From the NCBI GenBank assembly GCA_019637795.1, contig JAHBUY010000005.1, positions 310,001-374,000 on the forward strand: DNA of 64,000 nt. The letters run 5' to 3'. Under the pieces are notes generated by a model, which was not told where the DNA came from, did no database searches, and saw only the letters and a list, made by a program, of their open reading frames with translations. Of the stretch, positions 48,599-58,029 are shown in pieces. Position numbers and translations under genes: made by a program. Origin of the DNA: a bacterium. GTDB taxonomy: Bacteria > Desulfobacterota > Binatia > HRBIN30 > CADEER01. How positions within the stretch are numbered: position 1 is the first letter of the stretch; every line of letters starts with the position of its first letter.

Positions 48599-49336
48599 AT
48601 GAACGTCCTCGTCTTCGCCGCCGCGGCGTTCGCCGCCACCATGCTCGGCGGCGCCGTGGCGCTGCGCCTGCGCGACCGCCTGCACCTGATCCTCGGTTTC
48701 AGCGCCGGCGCGGTGGTGGCGGTGGCGTTCTTCGACCTGCTGCCGGAGGCGATCGAGCTGTCGGAGGGCCACCACCCGCCCGCCACCGTCACCGCCGTCG
48801 TCGCCGCCGGCTTCCTCCTCTACCTGCTGTTCGACCGACTGCTCCTGCTCGGACACGCCCACGCCGGCGGCGAGCACGATCACGGCCACCGCCACGGCGT
48901 CGACGCCCGCGGCAGCGTGCGCGCCGGGTCGCTGTCGCTGCACAGCCTGCTCGACGGCATCGGCATCGGCCTGGCCTTCCAGGTCTCGCCGTCGGTCGGC
49001 CTCGTCGTCGGCCTGGCGATCCTGGTGCACGACTTCTCCGACGGCATCAACACCGTCAACGTGATCGTGCGCCACGGCGGCGACCTGCGCAGCGCCCTGC
49101 GCTGGCTGCTGCTCGACGCGATCGCGCCGGTGCTCGGCATCCTCCTCACCCTGCTCGTCAGCGCCTCCCAGGCATCGCTCGGCCTGCTGATGGCCCTGTT
49201 CGGCGGCTTCTTCCTCTACATCGGCGCCGCCGACCTCATCCCCGAGAGCCACCACGCGCATCCGACCTTCTGGACGACCTTCATGACCCTGCTCGGCGCG
49301 CTGGTCCTGTTCCTCACCATCCGCATCGCCGGCTGA
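48599..49336 (+). CDS. ZIP-family metal transporter
   Basis: 245 residues, eight helices. A His-rich cytosolic loop (GHAHAGGEHDHGHRHGV, about 84-100) and the metal-binding helices LSLHSLLDGIGIGLAFQ (HxxxDGxxxG) and LAILVHDFSDGINTVNVIV (HDFSDG) are characteristic of ZIP transporters, usually zinc or iron importers. The gene is divergent in function from its neighbours and stands 36 bp after the lipoprotein gene. Confidence 0.92.
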   Translation: MNVLVFAAAAFAATMLGGAVALRLRDRLHLILGFSAGAVVAVAFFDLLPEAIELSEGHHPPATVTAVVAAGFLLYLLFDRLLLLGHAHAGGEHDHGHRHGVDARGSVRAGSLSLHSLLDGIGIGLAFQVSPSVGLVVGLAILVHDFSDGINTVNVIVRHGGDLRSALRWLLLDAIAPVLGILLTLLVSASQASLGLLMALFGGFFLYIGAADLIPESHHAHPTFWTTFMTLLGALVLFLTIRIAG

Positions 49337-49346
49337 CCGTCGCGGC

Positions 49347-50534
49347 TCAGCCGCCGAAGTCCCAGCCCGCGCCCCGCTGGTAGGCGCGCAGGATGAGGCG
49401 GGCGACGCTGACCCGGTGCACCTCGTCGGGCCCGTCGTAGATGCGGGCGAAGCGGGCATGGCGGTACATGCGCTCGAGCGGCGTGTCGGCGCTGACGCCC
49501 TTGGCGCCGAACACCTGGATGGCGCGGTCGATCGCGTGGTGCAGCATCTGCGCCCCGACCACCTTGATCAGCCCGATCTCCACCCGCGCCGGATCCCCCT
49601 GGTCGATCTTGTGCGCCGCGTCGAGGGTCAGCAGCCGGCACGCCTGGATCTCGGCCGCGGTCTCGAAGATCATCTGCTGCACCTGCTGCTTGTCGGCGAG
49701 CGGCGACCCGAACGCGGCGCGGCCGAGGGCGCGCTCGCACATCAGGTCGAAGGCGCGCTGCGCCTGGCCGAGCCAGCGCATGCAGTGGAAGATCCGCCCC
49801 GGCCCGAGGCGCTGCTGGGCGATCAGGAAGCCGGCGCCGCGCTCGCCGAGCAGGTTGCGCCGCGGCACGCGGACGTTCTCGTAGACCACCTCGCAATGGC
49901 CGCCGTGCATGCCCATCACCGGCACCTCGCGGACGATGGTGTACCCGGGCGTGTCGGTGGGCACGATGATCATGCTGAAGGCGGCGTGCGGCGGCGCCGC
50001 GGGCTCGGTGCGCGCCATCACCGTGGTGTAGGCGGCGACGTTGGCGCCGGTGGTGAACCACTTGCGGCCGTTGATCACCCAGTGATCGCCGTCGAGCGTG
50101 GCCGTGGTCTGCAACTGGGTCGGATCCGAGCTGGCGACCTCCGGCTCGGTCATGGCGAAGCTGGGGAACACCTCGCCGGCGACCAGCGGCGCCAGGTAGC
50201 GGTCGCGCCACTCCGGCGAGGCGTGCAGGTTGAGCATGATCGAGTCCTGCAGCGAGTGCGTGCCGAGCGCGACCATCGCGTGCTCGGAGCGGCCGATCAC
50301 CTCGTTGACGTACACGTAGTCGAGGAACGGCAGGCCGCCGCCGCCGAGCTCCCGCGGATGGCCCAGCGCCCACAGACCCGCCGCCTTCGCGTCCGCCATC
50401 AGCCCGCGCAGCACCAGGCGGCCGGCCTCGCCGCCGGCGTCGAGCGCCGATTCCAGCGGATAGATGCGCTCCTCGATGAACTGCCGCACGCGCGCGCGCA
50501 GCGGCCGGATGTGTTCGGGAACCTGGAAGCTCAT
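49347..50534 (-). CDS. Acyl-CoA dehydrogenase (ACAD10/11-like)
   Basis: 395 residues. N-terminal PEHIRPLRARVRQFIEERIY; FAD loop FAMTEPEVASSDPTQLQT; FTTGANVAAYTTVMARTEP; C-terminal IQVFGAKGVSADTPLERMYR and ARIYDGPDEVHRVSVARLIL, where DGPDEVH replaces the EGTSE motif, as in ACAD10/11 and related bacterial enzymes. Substrate chain length is not predictable. ATG 50534 lies 38 bp from the divergent plsC start. Confidence 0.92.
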   Translation of the reverse strand: MSFQVPEHIRPLRARVRQFIEERIYPLESALDAGGEAGRLVLRGLMADAKAAGLWALGHPRELGGGGLPFLDYVYVNEVIGRSEHAMVALGTHSLQDSIMLNLHASPEWRDRYLAPLVAGEVFPSFAMTEPEVASSDPTQLQTTATLDGDHWVINGRKWFTTGANVAAYTTVMARTEPAAPPHAAFSMIIVPTDTPGYTIVREVPVMGMHGGHCEVVYENVRVPRRNLLGERGAGFLIAQQRLGPGRIFHCMRWLGQAQRAFDLMCERALGRAAFGSPLADKQQVQQMIFETAAEIQACRLLTLDAAHKIDQGDPARVEIGLIKVVGAQMLHHAIDRAIQVFGAKGVSADTPLERMYRHARFARIYDGPDEVHRVSVARLILRAYQRGAGWDFGG

Positions 50535-50572
50535 CGCCCCTCCTCTGTGGCCCTCAGCGCCCTCTGTGGTAG

Positions 50573-51331
50573 ATGGGTCCGATGCTGCTGCGCCGTCTCG
50601 GTTCGACGCTGTTCTGGGTGTTCCTCGTCGTCAGCTCGCTGCTGCTGTTTCCGATCGCGGTGCTGATCTGGGCCGCGACCGTCTGGTTCGACCGGCGCCT
50701 CGTGCTGCTGCACCGGTTCACCTGCTTCTGGGCGTCGCTCTACTCGTGGCTCAACCCGGTGTGGCGCGTGCACGTCGAGGGCCGCGACAAGATCGATCCC
50801 GGCGCCGCCTACGTCATGGTCGCCAATCACCAGTCGCTGCTCGACATCCTGGTGCTCTTCCGCCTCTTCACCCATTTCAAATGGGTATCGAAGATCGAGA
50901 ACTTCCGCGTCCCCTGCATCGGCTGGAACATGAGCCTCAACCGCTACATCAAGCTGCGGCGCGGCGACAAGGAGAGCGTCGAGCAGATGATGGTGGCCAG
51001 CGAGCAGGCGCTGCGCGAGGGCAATTCGATCATGATGTTCCCCGAGGGAACGCGCTCCGCCGACGGCCGCCTGAAGGCGTTCAAGCACGGCGCGTTCACG
51101 CTCGCCAAGCGGGTCGGCGCGCCGATCCTGCCGATCGTCGTCGAGGGCACCGCGGCGGCGCTGCCGAAGCGCGGCTTCGTGCTGCAGGGACGGCATGCGA
51201 TCCGCATTCGGGTCCTCGATGCGATCCCGTATGCGCGCGTCGCCTCGCTCTCGGTCGAGGCGTTGACCGATCACGTGCGGGCGCTGATCGCCGCCGAGCT
51301 CGGCGAAGCGGCCGCGCGCGAGAGCGCCTGA
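50573..51331 (+). CDS. plsC: 1-acyl-sn-glycerol-3-phosphate acyltransferase
   Basis: 252 residues. N-terminal helix (FWVFLVVSSLLLFPIAVLIW) anchors it to the inner membrane. Catalytic HX4D is in NHQSLLD (His86, Asp91), with FPEGTRSADGRLKAFKHGAF (glycerophosphate-binding EGTR) and IVVEGTAAALPKRGF. It adds the second acyl chain in phospholipid synthesis. ATG 50573 directly follows a short CTCTGTGG repeat half-unit. Confidence 0.93.
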   Translation: MGPMLLRRLGSTLFWVFLVVSSLLLFPIAVLIWAATVWFDRRLVLLHRFTCFWASLYSWLNPVWRVHVEGRDKIDPGAAYVMVANHQSLLDILVLFRLFTHFKWVSKIENFRVPCIGWNMSLNRYIKLRRGDKESVEQMMVASEQALREGNSIMMFPEGTRSADGRLKAFKHGAFTLAKRVGAPILPIVVEGTAAALPKRGFVLQGRHAIRIRVLDAIPYARVASLSVEALTDHVRALIAAELGEAAARESA

Positions 51332-51581
51332 CGGCCGCGCGCGCCACGCGCTCGACGGACCGTCACGCGCGCGGCGCCACGATCTCGACGGCGCCGACCA
51401 CTTCGCGGCACTGACGCGATTGTCGCGCTGCGAGAACGCATCTTGCACTGCGTTCGCGACCGCATCGAACACTGCAGCAGTCGCGGCGAGCGCGACCGCT
51501 CCCCGGCATGAGCCCGCGCACATCACGTCGCGCGGCACGCCGGCGGCGGGCGCGCGCGGCGCGCTGGGAGAGGGGATCGCG

Positions 51582-53264
51582 ATGACCGCTCGGCGTTCAC
51601 ACAGCGTGGCAACGCACCTCGGTGGCGCATTGATCGCGCTCGCGCTCGCCGCCGCCCCGGAGACGGTGGCGGCGCAGTGCGGCGACGGCGCCGTGCTCGC
51701 CCCGGAGGAATGCGACGACGGCAACACGACGAGCGGCGACGGCTGCTCCGCCACCTGCCAGCTCGAGGATGCGTCGGCGCTCTGCGCCGGCGTCGCCACC
51801 CACAGCGGCACGGCGCTCGCGGCGGTGCGGGTCGCCGCCGGCCTCAGCCAGCCGGTGCAGGTGACCGCGCCGCCGCTCGATCCCAACAGCCTCTACCTCG
51901 TCGAGCGCGGCGGCACGGTGCGCATCCTGCGCGACGGCGGCCTGCTGCCGACCCCGTTCCTCAATCTCGTCGGCCGCGTCAGCAGCGGCGCCGAGCAGGG
52001 CCTGCTGAGCATCGCCTTCCACCCCAACTACCGGAACAACCGCCGCGTCTTCGTCGCCTATACCGACGGTCGCGGGATGTCGGTGCTGTCGCGCTTCGAG
52101 AGCACCACGGCGGCGCCCGACGTCGTGGCGCTGAGCAGCGAGCGCATCCTGTTGGTGGTGCCGCAGCCGTTCCCGACCAACAACGGCGGCCAGCTCGCCT
52201 TCGGCCTCGATGGCCGCCTCTACTACGGCCTCGGCGACGGCGGCGGCGTCAGCGATCCGTCCGACAACAGCCAGAACGCCTTCAGCCTGCTGGGCAAGAT
52301 CCTGCGCCTCGACGTCGACGTCGAGACCCCGCCCTTCTACGCCGTGCCGCCCGACAACCCGAACGCGGCGCTCGGCCCGATGTTCGGCCTGGTGTGGGCG
52401 AAAGGGCTGCACAATCCGTGGCGCTTCGGCTTCGACCGCGTCACCGGCGCGCTCTGGATCGGCGACGTCGGCGAGGACCAGCGCGAGGAGATCGACGTCC
52501 TGCCGGCCGGCAGCGCCGGCGCCAACCTCGGCTGGGATGTCTTCGAGGGCAGCCTCTGCTTCGAGCCGGCGCCGCTGTTCCCGAGCTGCCCGGCGCCGAC
52601 CGCCGGCTTCACCTTCCCGGTGCGCGAGTACGACCACGGCCAGGGCTGCGCCGTCATCGGCGGCTTCGTCTACCGCGGCTGCGCCCTCCCCGATCTGCAG
52701 GGCCGATATTTCTACGGCGACCACTGCAGCGCCTTCGTCCGCAGCGTCGCGCTCGACGGCGGCGTCGCGGTCGATGACGCCGACCACACCGCCGAGCTCA
52801 CCCCCGGCGGCGGCCTGAGCATCGACGACATCACCGCCTTCGGCGAGGACGCGCGCGGCGAGCTCTACATCGTCGACGGCGGCGGCGAGGTCTTCCAGAT
52901 CGTCGCCGGCGCGCCGCCGGCGGCGGCGACGAGCACGCCGACCGCGACCGACACCTGGACGCCATTGCCGGCGACCGCGACCCCGACCCAGACCGCGACC
53001 TTCGTGGAGTCGACGGCGACGGCGATCGTCATCGGCAATCCGACGCGGACCGGCACCCCGACGCGCACCCAGACCCCGACGCGGACGCCGACGCCCAGCC
53101 GCACGCCCACGCTGGCGCGGACCGCCACCCCGACGCGGACGCCGACCGCCACCGCGCAGCGCGGCCGGCCCTGCGACGGGACCGACCGCGATGACGACCG
53201 CGGCGGCCGGGACGACGACCGGGATCGCGGCGACGCGCGGCGCGACGAGCGCGGGCGCGACTGA
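51582..53264 (+). CDS. Secreted PQQ-dependent sugar dehydrogenase (GSDH family) with Cys-rich head and low-complexity tail
   Basis: 560 residues. Sec signal (THLGGALIALALAAAPETVA); a Cys-rich DUF4215/Myxo-disulfide unit CGDGAVLAPEECDDGNTTSG; then the GSDH beta-propeller with EQGLLSIAFHPNYRNNRRVF, FGLDGRLYYGLGDGGGVSDP, KGLHNPWRFGFD, WIGDVGEDQREEIDVL and GRYFYGDHC. The His and Arg of the PQQ pocket are in FHPNY and NPWRFG. The last ~100 residues are a TPTRTPT-type linker followed by an Asp/Arg-rich end. Acts outside the cytoplasm on sugars or similar polyols. ATG 51582 follows GGGAGAGGGG. Confidence 0.87.
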   Translation: MTARRSHSVATHLGGALIALALAAAPETVAAQCGDGAVLAPEECDDGNTTSGDGCSATCQLEDASALCAGVATHSGTALAAVRVAAGLSQPVQVTAPPLDPNSLYLVERGGTVRILRDGGLLPTPFLNLVGRVSSGAEQGLLSIAFHPNYRNNRRVFVAYTDGRGMSVLSRFESTTAAPDVVALSSERILLVVPQPFPTNNGGQLAFGLDGRLYYGLGDGGGVSDPSDNSQNAFSLLGKILRLDVDVETPPFYAVPPDNPNAALGPMFGLVWAKGLHNPWRFGFDRVTGALWIGDVGEDQREEIDVLPAGSAGANLGWDVFEGSLCFEPAPLFPSCPAPTAGFTFPVREYDHGQGCAVIGGFVYRGCALPDLQGRYFYGDHCSAFVRSVALDGGVAVDDADHTAELTPGGGLSIDDITAFGEDARGELYIVDGGGEVFQIVAGAPPAAATSTPTATDTWTPLPATATPTQTATFVESTATAIVIGNPTRTGTPTRTQTPTRTPTPSRTPTLARTATPTRTPTATAQRGRPCDGTDRDDDRGGRDDDRDRGDARRDERGRD

Positions 53265-53312
53265 TCGGCCGAGCTGGCGACGCCGGATCCCGTCCCCGGG
53301 CGTCGCCCCGCC

Positions 53313-53359
53313 GCCACAGAGGGCGCGGAGGAGCACGCCCCTCCGCGCTCCTCTGTGGC
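53313..53359. terminator. Strong hairpin between convergent genes (repeat-family copy)
   Basis: GCCACAGAGGGCGCGGAGGA pairs with its near-complement ending CTCCTCTGTGGC (53348-53359). It sits between the plus-strand sugar dehydrogenase (ends 53264) and the minus-strand gene ending at 53448, so it could terminate both. It has the ccacagagg core of the intergenic repeat family. Confidence 0.55.
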
Positions 53360-53447
53360 GAACACCACGAGGCGCGGCGACGACGGCGCGGAGATCGCGG
53401 CCCGCGCGCCGGGTATGGCGCGACAGGGGACACGGCAGCGGCCGACG

Positions 53448-55061
53448 CTATCCACCGCGCCGACCGCGCGCGGGGGGCGGCAGCAGGGTCGGGTCGACCG
53501 CGGCGACGGCGCGCGCGACGGCGGGCGGCAGCGGGCGCCGGGACTGGATCAGCCAGCGGATGCGCTCGGCGACCGCCGGCGTGGGGTCGCGCACGTACGG
53601 CACCACCGCCAGCAGCACGGCCTCGTCGTTGGGCTCGAGGCGGACGAGCGCGTGCGCCGCCCACACCCGCAGCATGGGGTCGCCGCCGACCGCCAGCGCC
53701 GGCACGACGTGCGCCGGCACGCGCCGGTCGCGCGGCGCCAGGCAGGCGATCAGGCGCAGGCCCTGCGGATCGCCGTAGGCCAGTGGCGGGATCTGCTCGG
53801 CCGCGATGTCGTCGCGCAGCGAGTCGTGGTCCGTGATCGCGCACAGGATGTCGACCGTCTCGTCGCTGAGCGGCTCGGCGAGCAATTGCCTGGCCGCGCG
53901 CAGCGCGAGGGCGTGGAGCTCGGCCGGATGCAGCCAGCCGACCAGCGTGGCGAAGTGCGCCAGCTCCAGTTGCAGGGCCGACGCGTGCAGTTGCGGCAGC
54001 AGGTCGAGCACGGCCCTGCGGGCGCCGTCGAGCGCCTGGATCTCCGTCAGCACCGAGCGCTCGGCCTGGTCGTAGCCAGCCGGCGGATGACGGGCGAGGA
54101 AGACCTGCAGCGTGGGCACGAACGCCAGGGCATCGGGGCGCAGCAGCAGCCCGTAGGCGACACGCAGGCGCTCGCCCACCGATCGCCGCTCGTCGTAGAG
54201 GGCGCAGATCTGGTCGTGTTGGGTCGCCGCGCTCTCCGCCGCCGACATGCCGCTGCTCTGGATCAACGCCGTGCCGGCGAAGGCGCTGAGCAGGGCCCGA
54301 TTGGGCGTGCCGTCGGCGCCCGGCGTCGCCAGGGCGGCGCCGTAGTCGGGGCGCGCGCGCAGGTAGCGTTCGAGCATCGGGGCGCTGTAGCGGGCGCGCG
54401 GTGCCACCGACGCGAAGCCGTACAGGCGCGGCACGCCGGCGAAGATGCGCCGCAGCGATTCGCGAAAGCTCGGGCCGAGCGGACCGTAGCGCAGCGCCAC
54501 CACGCGCTCGGCGGCGGCGCGATCGAAGCCGTGGTCGAGCAGCACCGCCAGATACTCCTCGGGGGTGCGACTGTCGGCGTCCTTGGACGCGAGGGTGTTG
54601 CAGGCCAGCAGGAACACCTCGCGCGGGCGATGGAAGAGGCCGGCGCAGCGCGGATCGCACGATGCCTCCTCCAGCTCCTGCAGGCTGAGCGAGTAGCCGC
54701 GGCGGCCGAAGAACCGGCCGGCGAACTCGCCCGAGACGACGACCAGATCGCAGGTGAGGTCGGCGCGGCAGGCGCTGCGCAGCCACGGCTGGGGCGCGCC
54801 GCTGGTCGCGGCGCTGAGCGGCGGGTGGGCGGCGGCGGGACCGAGATCGGTGAAGACGAAGCGCTGCGCGTCGAGATGGGAGCGAAAGACGTCGAGCTCG
54901 TCGGGCTCGTTCAGAGAGAGGAAGCAGGCGCGCAGCGGCGCCGGCGGCGGCGCGGCGGCGGGCGGCGATGCGCCGGCGGGCGCCGCCGCGCCAAGCGCGG
55001 CGGCGAGCAGGATCCACCGCCATCGCGCCACGCCGGCCGCGCGGGTCCGGTTGCCGGCCAT
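53448..55061 (-). CDS. Exported caspase-like-fold protein with C-terminal HEAT-like region, function unknown
   Basis: 537 residues with a Sec signal (WRWILLAAALGAAAPAGA). Residues 40-240 have ADLTCDLVVVSGEFAGRFFG and REVFLLACNTLASKDADSRT, spaced like the His and Cys segments of caspase/CHAT-type proteases. The Cys segment is kept (LLACNTLA) but the His position reads Glu (SGEF). Arg/Gly-rich helices follow (PEEYLAVLLDHGFDRAAAER). From about 380 on, Leu/Ala-rich helical pairs (AAHALVRLEPNDEAVLLAVV) look like HEAT repeats. It may be an inactive or altered peptidase scaffold. ATG 55061 is the start. Confidence 0.65.
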   Translation of the reverse strand: MAGNRTRAAGVARWRWILLAAALGAAAPAGASPPAAAPPPAPLRACFLSLNEPDELDVFRSHLDAQRFVFTDLGPAAAHPPLSAATSGAPQPWLRSACRADLTCDLVVVSGEFAGRFFGRRGYSLSLQELEEASCDPRCAGLFHRPREVFLLACNTLASKDADSRTPEEYLAVLLDHGFDRAAAERVVALRYGPLGPSFRESLRRIFAGVPRLYGFASVAPRARYSAPMLERYLRARPDYGAALATPGADGTPNRALLSAFAGTALIQSSGMSAAESAATQHDQICALYDERRSVGERLRVAYGLLLRPDALAFVPTLQVFLARHPPAGYDQAERSVLTEIQALDGARRAVLDLLPQLHASALQLELAHFATLVGWLHPAELHALALRAARQLLAEPLSDETVDILCAITDHDSLRDDIAAEQIPPLAYGDPQGLRLIACLAPRDRRVPAHVVPALAVGGDPMLRVWAAHALVRLEPNDEAVLLAVVPYVRDPTPAVAERIRWLIQSRRPLPPAVARAVAAVDPTLLPPPARGRRGG

Positions 55062-55251
55062 GGAGGGAGAGTAGCGCGATCCGGGAGCGAGCGAACCCCG
55101 ATCGATGCGCAACCTCGTCGCCGACCCGGCGATCGGCTGGCCGGTCCTCGATGCAGCCCCGGCGGCGATGGACCGCACGGCGACGAATCGGCGGCCGAGC
55201 GCGAGGACCCGGCGTCGGGGATCGCGTCCCCGCTCGCGGGCCCGCCGACCG

Positions 55252-56004
55252 TCAGCCCCCGCCAGGCCCCGCCAGCAGCGCGTCGGCGTCGGAGGCGCTG
55301 GCGAGTGAGCCGTCGCAGTGCAGGTAGCGCGAGGTGCGCAGCCAGGTCTGTTCGGGATAGTAGGCGAAGATCGCCGACCCGCCGGCGATCTCGTCGATCA
55401 CCTGCGGCGCGACGTCCTCGGGCAGGCCCGGGCACCCCCAGGTGGTGCCGATCCTGCCGTACTGGGCGATGGTGGCGCGGCTCACGTACGAGGCGCCGTG
55501 CACGACGATCGCGCGCGCGCGGGCGTTGTCGTTGACGCCGGGCTCGAGGCCGGTGAGGCGCAGCGAGTATCCGTAACTGCCGGTATAGGCCTCGTCGGTA
55601 CGGAAGAGGCCGAGGCTCGACTGGTGCGAATCGCGCTCGTTGGAGAACGCCACCGCCATGGTGTCGCCGCTGCGGTCGCCGTGCGCGACCAGTTCCTGGT
55701 GCAGCACCCGGCGTTGGCGAAGGTCGATGACCCACAGGCGTCGCTCGGTCGACGGCAGGCTGTAGTCGATCACGGTCAGGAGCGGGCGGGGGAAGCGGCC
55801 CTCGCGGGCGCCGCAGCGGAACGCCCGCAGGGCGAGGTCGAGGACCTCGCGACGCGGCCACGCCTGCGCCGCCGGCTCGACCTGCGCCGCCGGCGGCGGC
55901 GACAGCCGCGACGGCGCGGCCATGCAGCCGGCCAGGGCCCAGGTCAGCAACGCCAGGACCCACCCCGTGCGCCACCCAGCGGCGTTCGCGCCCCCATCCC
56001 TCAC
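55252..56004 (-). CDS. L,D-transpeptidase catalytic domain lipoprotein (YkuD_2/PF13645-like)
   Basis: 250 residues. Lipobox WALAGCMAA at the N-terminus. A domain of about 170 residues ends in the active-site arrangement IVVHGASYVS (catalytic His) and YGRIGTTWGCPGLPEDVAPQ (Cys in GTTWGCPGLP). This H..GxxxGCP pattern is that of the murein L,D-transpeptidase group with PF13645. It would crosslink or trim peptidoglycan in the periplasm. Its promoter shares the 120-bp divergent gap with the transglutaminase-like gene. Confidence 0.85.
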   Translation of the reverse strand: MRDGGANAAGWRTGWVLALLTWALAGCMAAPSRLSPPPAAQVEPAAQAWPRREVLDLALRAFRCGAREGRFPRPLLTVIDYSLPSTERRLWVIDLRQRRVLHQELVAHGDRSGDTMAVAFSNERDSHQSSLGLFRTDEAYTGSYGYSLRLTGLEPGVNDNARARAIVVHGASYVSRATIAQYGRIGTTWGCPGLPEDVAPQVIDEIAGGSAIFAYYPEQTWLRTSRYLHCDGSLASASDADALLAGPGGG

Positions 56005-56126
56005 GACGAAGAGCAGGTAGCCGGGACGGCGGCGAAAGTCACCAGGAATGATGCGCGCCGCGGCGCCGTCTCTTTTTTGACCGCGGAGCGCGCGGAGAAG
56101 AGAATGATGGCGCGGATGGCCTCGGG

Positions 56127-57977
56127 ATGATCGGCAAGGCTCGGGCGGGGGATCTCGGCACGCGTCCCCGATCGGGGGTGAAGGGCATCGGGAGATGGCG
56201 CACGCGGCCGCCAGCGCCAGTGACGCTCGGGCTGCTCCTCATCGTCGCCGGCGCGGCGGCGGCGAGCGAATCCGCGCCGGATGCGGTCGCCGTCCTTGCC
56301 AGTCCGGCCGCGCCGGTGGCCGGCGGGCCGCTGCGCGCGATGGCCGTCGCCGAACGCCCGCTCGACGTCGCCCTCACCGTCCTCGACCCGCGCGGCGTGC
56401 TGCTGGCGCGCACCCGCGAGCGCCACGGCGGGCCGCCGTACTGGTGGGAGGTCGAGGTGACGACCCGCCACCCCGGCACGTATCGGGCGTGCCTGGGTGG
56501 GACCATGGCGTGCGAGGAGGTGCGGGTGGACGCGGCGGCGGGGCGCCGTCCGGTCGGCGACGGCGCATGGCCCATCGCCCGGCAGTGGAACCGCGCCAGC
56601 GAGGACCTCTACGCGGCGTGGATCGAGAAGCTGTTCGACGACCCGCTGGCGGCGGAACCGAGTTGGCGCTCGCTGCACGAGGTGACGCGCCAACCCGAGC
56701 GCAACTTCCTCTTCGATCACCTCGGGCTCGGCGAGGACGGCGAGCGCGGCCTGCGCCTCGAGCCCGACTGCGCCGACCTGCCCTACGTGCTGCGCGCCTA
56801 CTTCGCCTGGAAGCTCGGGCTGCCGTTCGGCTGGTCCGAGTGCTCGCGCGGCGACGGCGGCCACCCACCGAGCTGTCCGCGCTGGTCGGCGGCCCCCACC
56901 CTGCCGGCGGGCGGCGACGAGCTCGCCGCGGCGCAGCGCTTCTTCCTCGCCCTGGAGGACGCCGTGCAGTCGGGAAACGGCCGCGTGCCGGCGACCAGCG
57001 ACGGCGGCGACTTCTATCCCACCCGTCTCTCCGTCGACGGGCTGCGCCCGGGCACCGTGTACGCCGATCCCTACGGGCACACGCTGCTGCTCGTCCAGCG
57101 CGTCGATCAGACGCCGTCGAGCCCCGGCCTCCTCCTCGCCGTCGACGCCCAGCCCGATGGCACGGTGGCGCGCAAGCGCTACTGGCGGGGCAACTTCCTC
57201 TTCGCCCTCGATCCGACGCTGGGCAGCCCGGGATTCAAGCGCTTCCGCCCGGTCGTCGGCGAGCGCGGCGCGCTGCGGCCGCTCGCCAACCGCGAGATCG
57301 CCGCCGCGCCCGACTACGGCGACTACGGGCTCGAGCAGTACGACGCCGGCGTCGAGGGCTTCTACGATCGGGTCGATGCCGTGCTCTCGCCGCGGCCGGT
57401 CGACCCCGAGCGCGTGTTCCGCGCCACCATCGATGCCCTCGAGGAGCAGATGCGCGCGCGCCTGCGCTCGGTCGCCAACGGCGAGGCGTACGTCGCCGCC
57501 CATCCCGGCGTCATCGCCATGCCCGAGGGCGCCTCGATCTTCGAGACCAGCGGCGCCTGGGAGGACTTCGCGACCCCGTCGCGCGACCTGCGCCTCCTGA
57601 TCGCGCTCGACGTCGTGCGCGCCTTCCCGGCCAAGGTCGAGGCGCAGCCGCAGCGCTTCGCCATGCCGGCGGGGCGCCGCGCCGCCGAGGTGCGGGCGGA
57701 CCTCGACGACCTGCTGCGCGCCGAGTCGGCGGCGCGGCAACTGACCTACACCCGCAGCGACGGCTCGCCGTGGACGCTGACCCTGGCCGACCTCCTCGGC
57801 CGCGCCGAAGCGCTGGAGATGGCCTACAACCCCAACGACTGCGTCGAGGTCCGCTGGGGCGCCGCCCCCGGCAGCGCCGAGATGGCCACCTGCCGGCGTC
57901 ACGCGCCCGCCGAGCAGGCGGCGCGCATGGCGCGCTATCGCGTCTGGTTCCACGAGCGCCGGCGGCCACCGCGCTGA
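56127..57977 (+). CDS. Exported transglutaminase-like protein of unknown function
   Basis: 616 residues with a signal sequence (VTLGLLLIVAGAAAAS). A beta-rich region (about 55-135) may be Ig-like. The middle contains a plausible Cys-His-Asp triad: Cys215 in EPDCADLPYVLRAYFAWK, His318 in YADPYGHTLLLVQRV and Asp340 in LLLAVDAQPDG, in the order and context of transglutaminase-like proteins. The C-terminal third is helical. Family not recognised. The start could instead be GTG 56178. It and the two preceding minus-strand genes are all exported, suggesting an envelope-related cluster. Confidence 0.6.
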   Translation: MIGKARAGDLGTRPRSGVKGIGRWRTRPPAPVTLGLLLIVAGAAAASESAPDAVAVLASPAAPVAGGPLRAMAVAERPLDVALTVLDPRGVLLARTRERHGGPPYWWEVEVTTRHPGTYRACLGGTMACEEVRVDAAAGRRPVGDGAWPIARQWNRASEDLYAAWIEKLFDDPLAAEPSWRSLHEVTRQPERNFLFDHLGLGEDGERGLRLEPDCADLPYVLRAYFAWKLGLPFGWSECSRGDGGHPPSCPRWSAAPTLPAGGDELAAAQRFFLALEDAVQSGNGRVPATSDGGDFYPTRLSVDGLRPGTVYADPYGHTLLLVQRVDQTPSSPGLLLAVDAQPDGTVARKRYWRGNFLFALDPTLGSPGFKRFRPVVGERGALRPLANREIAAAPDYGDYGLEQYDAGVEGFYDRVDAVLSPRPVDPERVFRATIDALEEQMRARLRSVANGEAYVAAHPGVIAMPEGASIFETSGAWEDFATPSRDLRLLIALDVVRAFPAKVEAQPQRFAMPAGRRAAEVRADLDDLLRAESAARQLTYTRSDGSPWTLTLADLLGRAEALEMAYNPNDCVEVRWGAAPGSAEMATCRRHAPAEQAARMARYRVWFHERRRPPR

Positions 57978-58029
57978 CGGGCGATCCCCCACCCCCCCTG
58001 TTGCATGCGCCGGCCCGGGTTGGTTAGAG

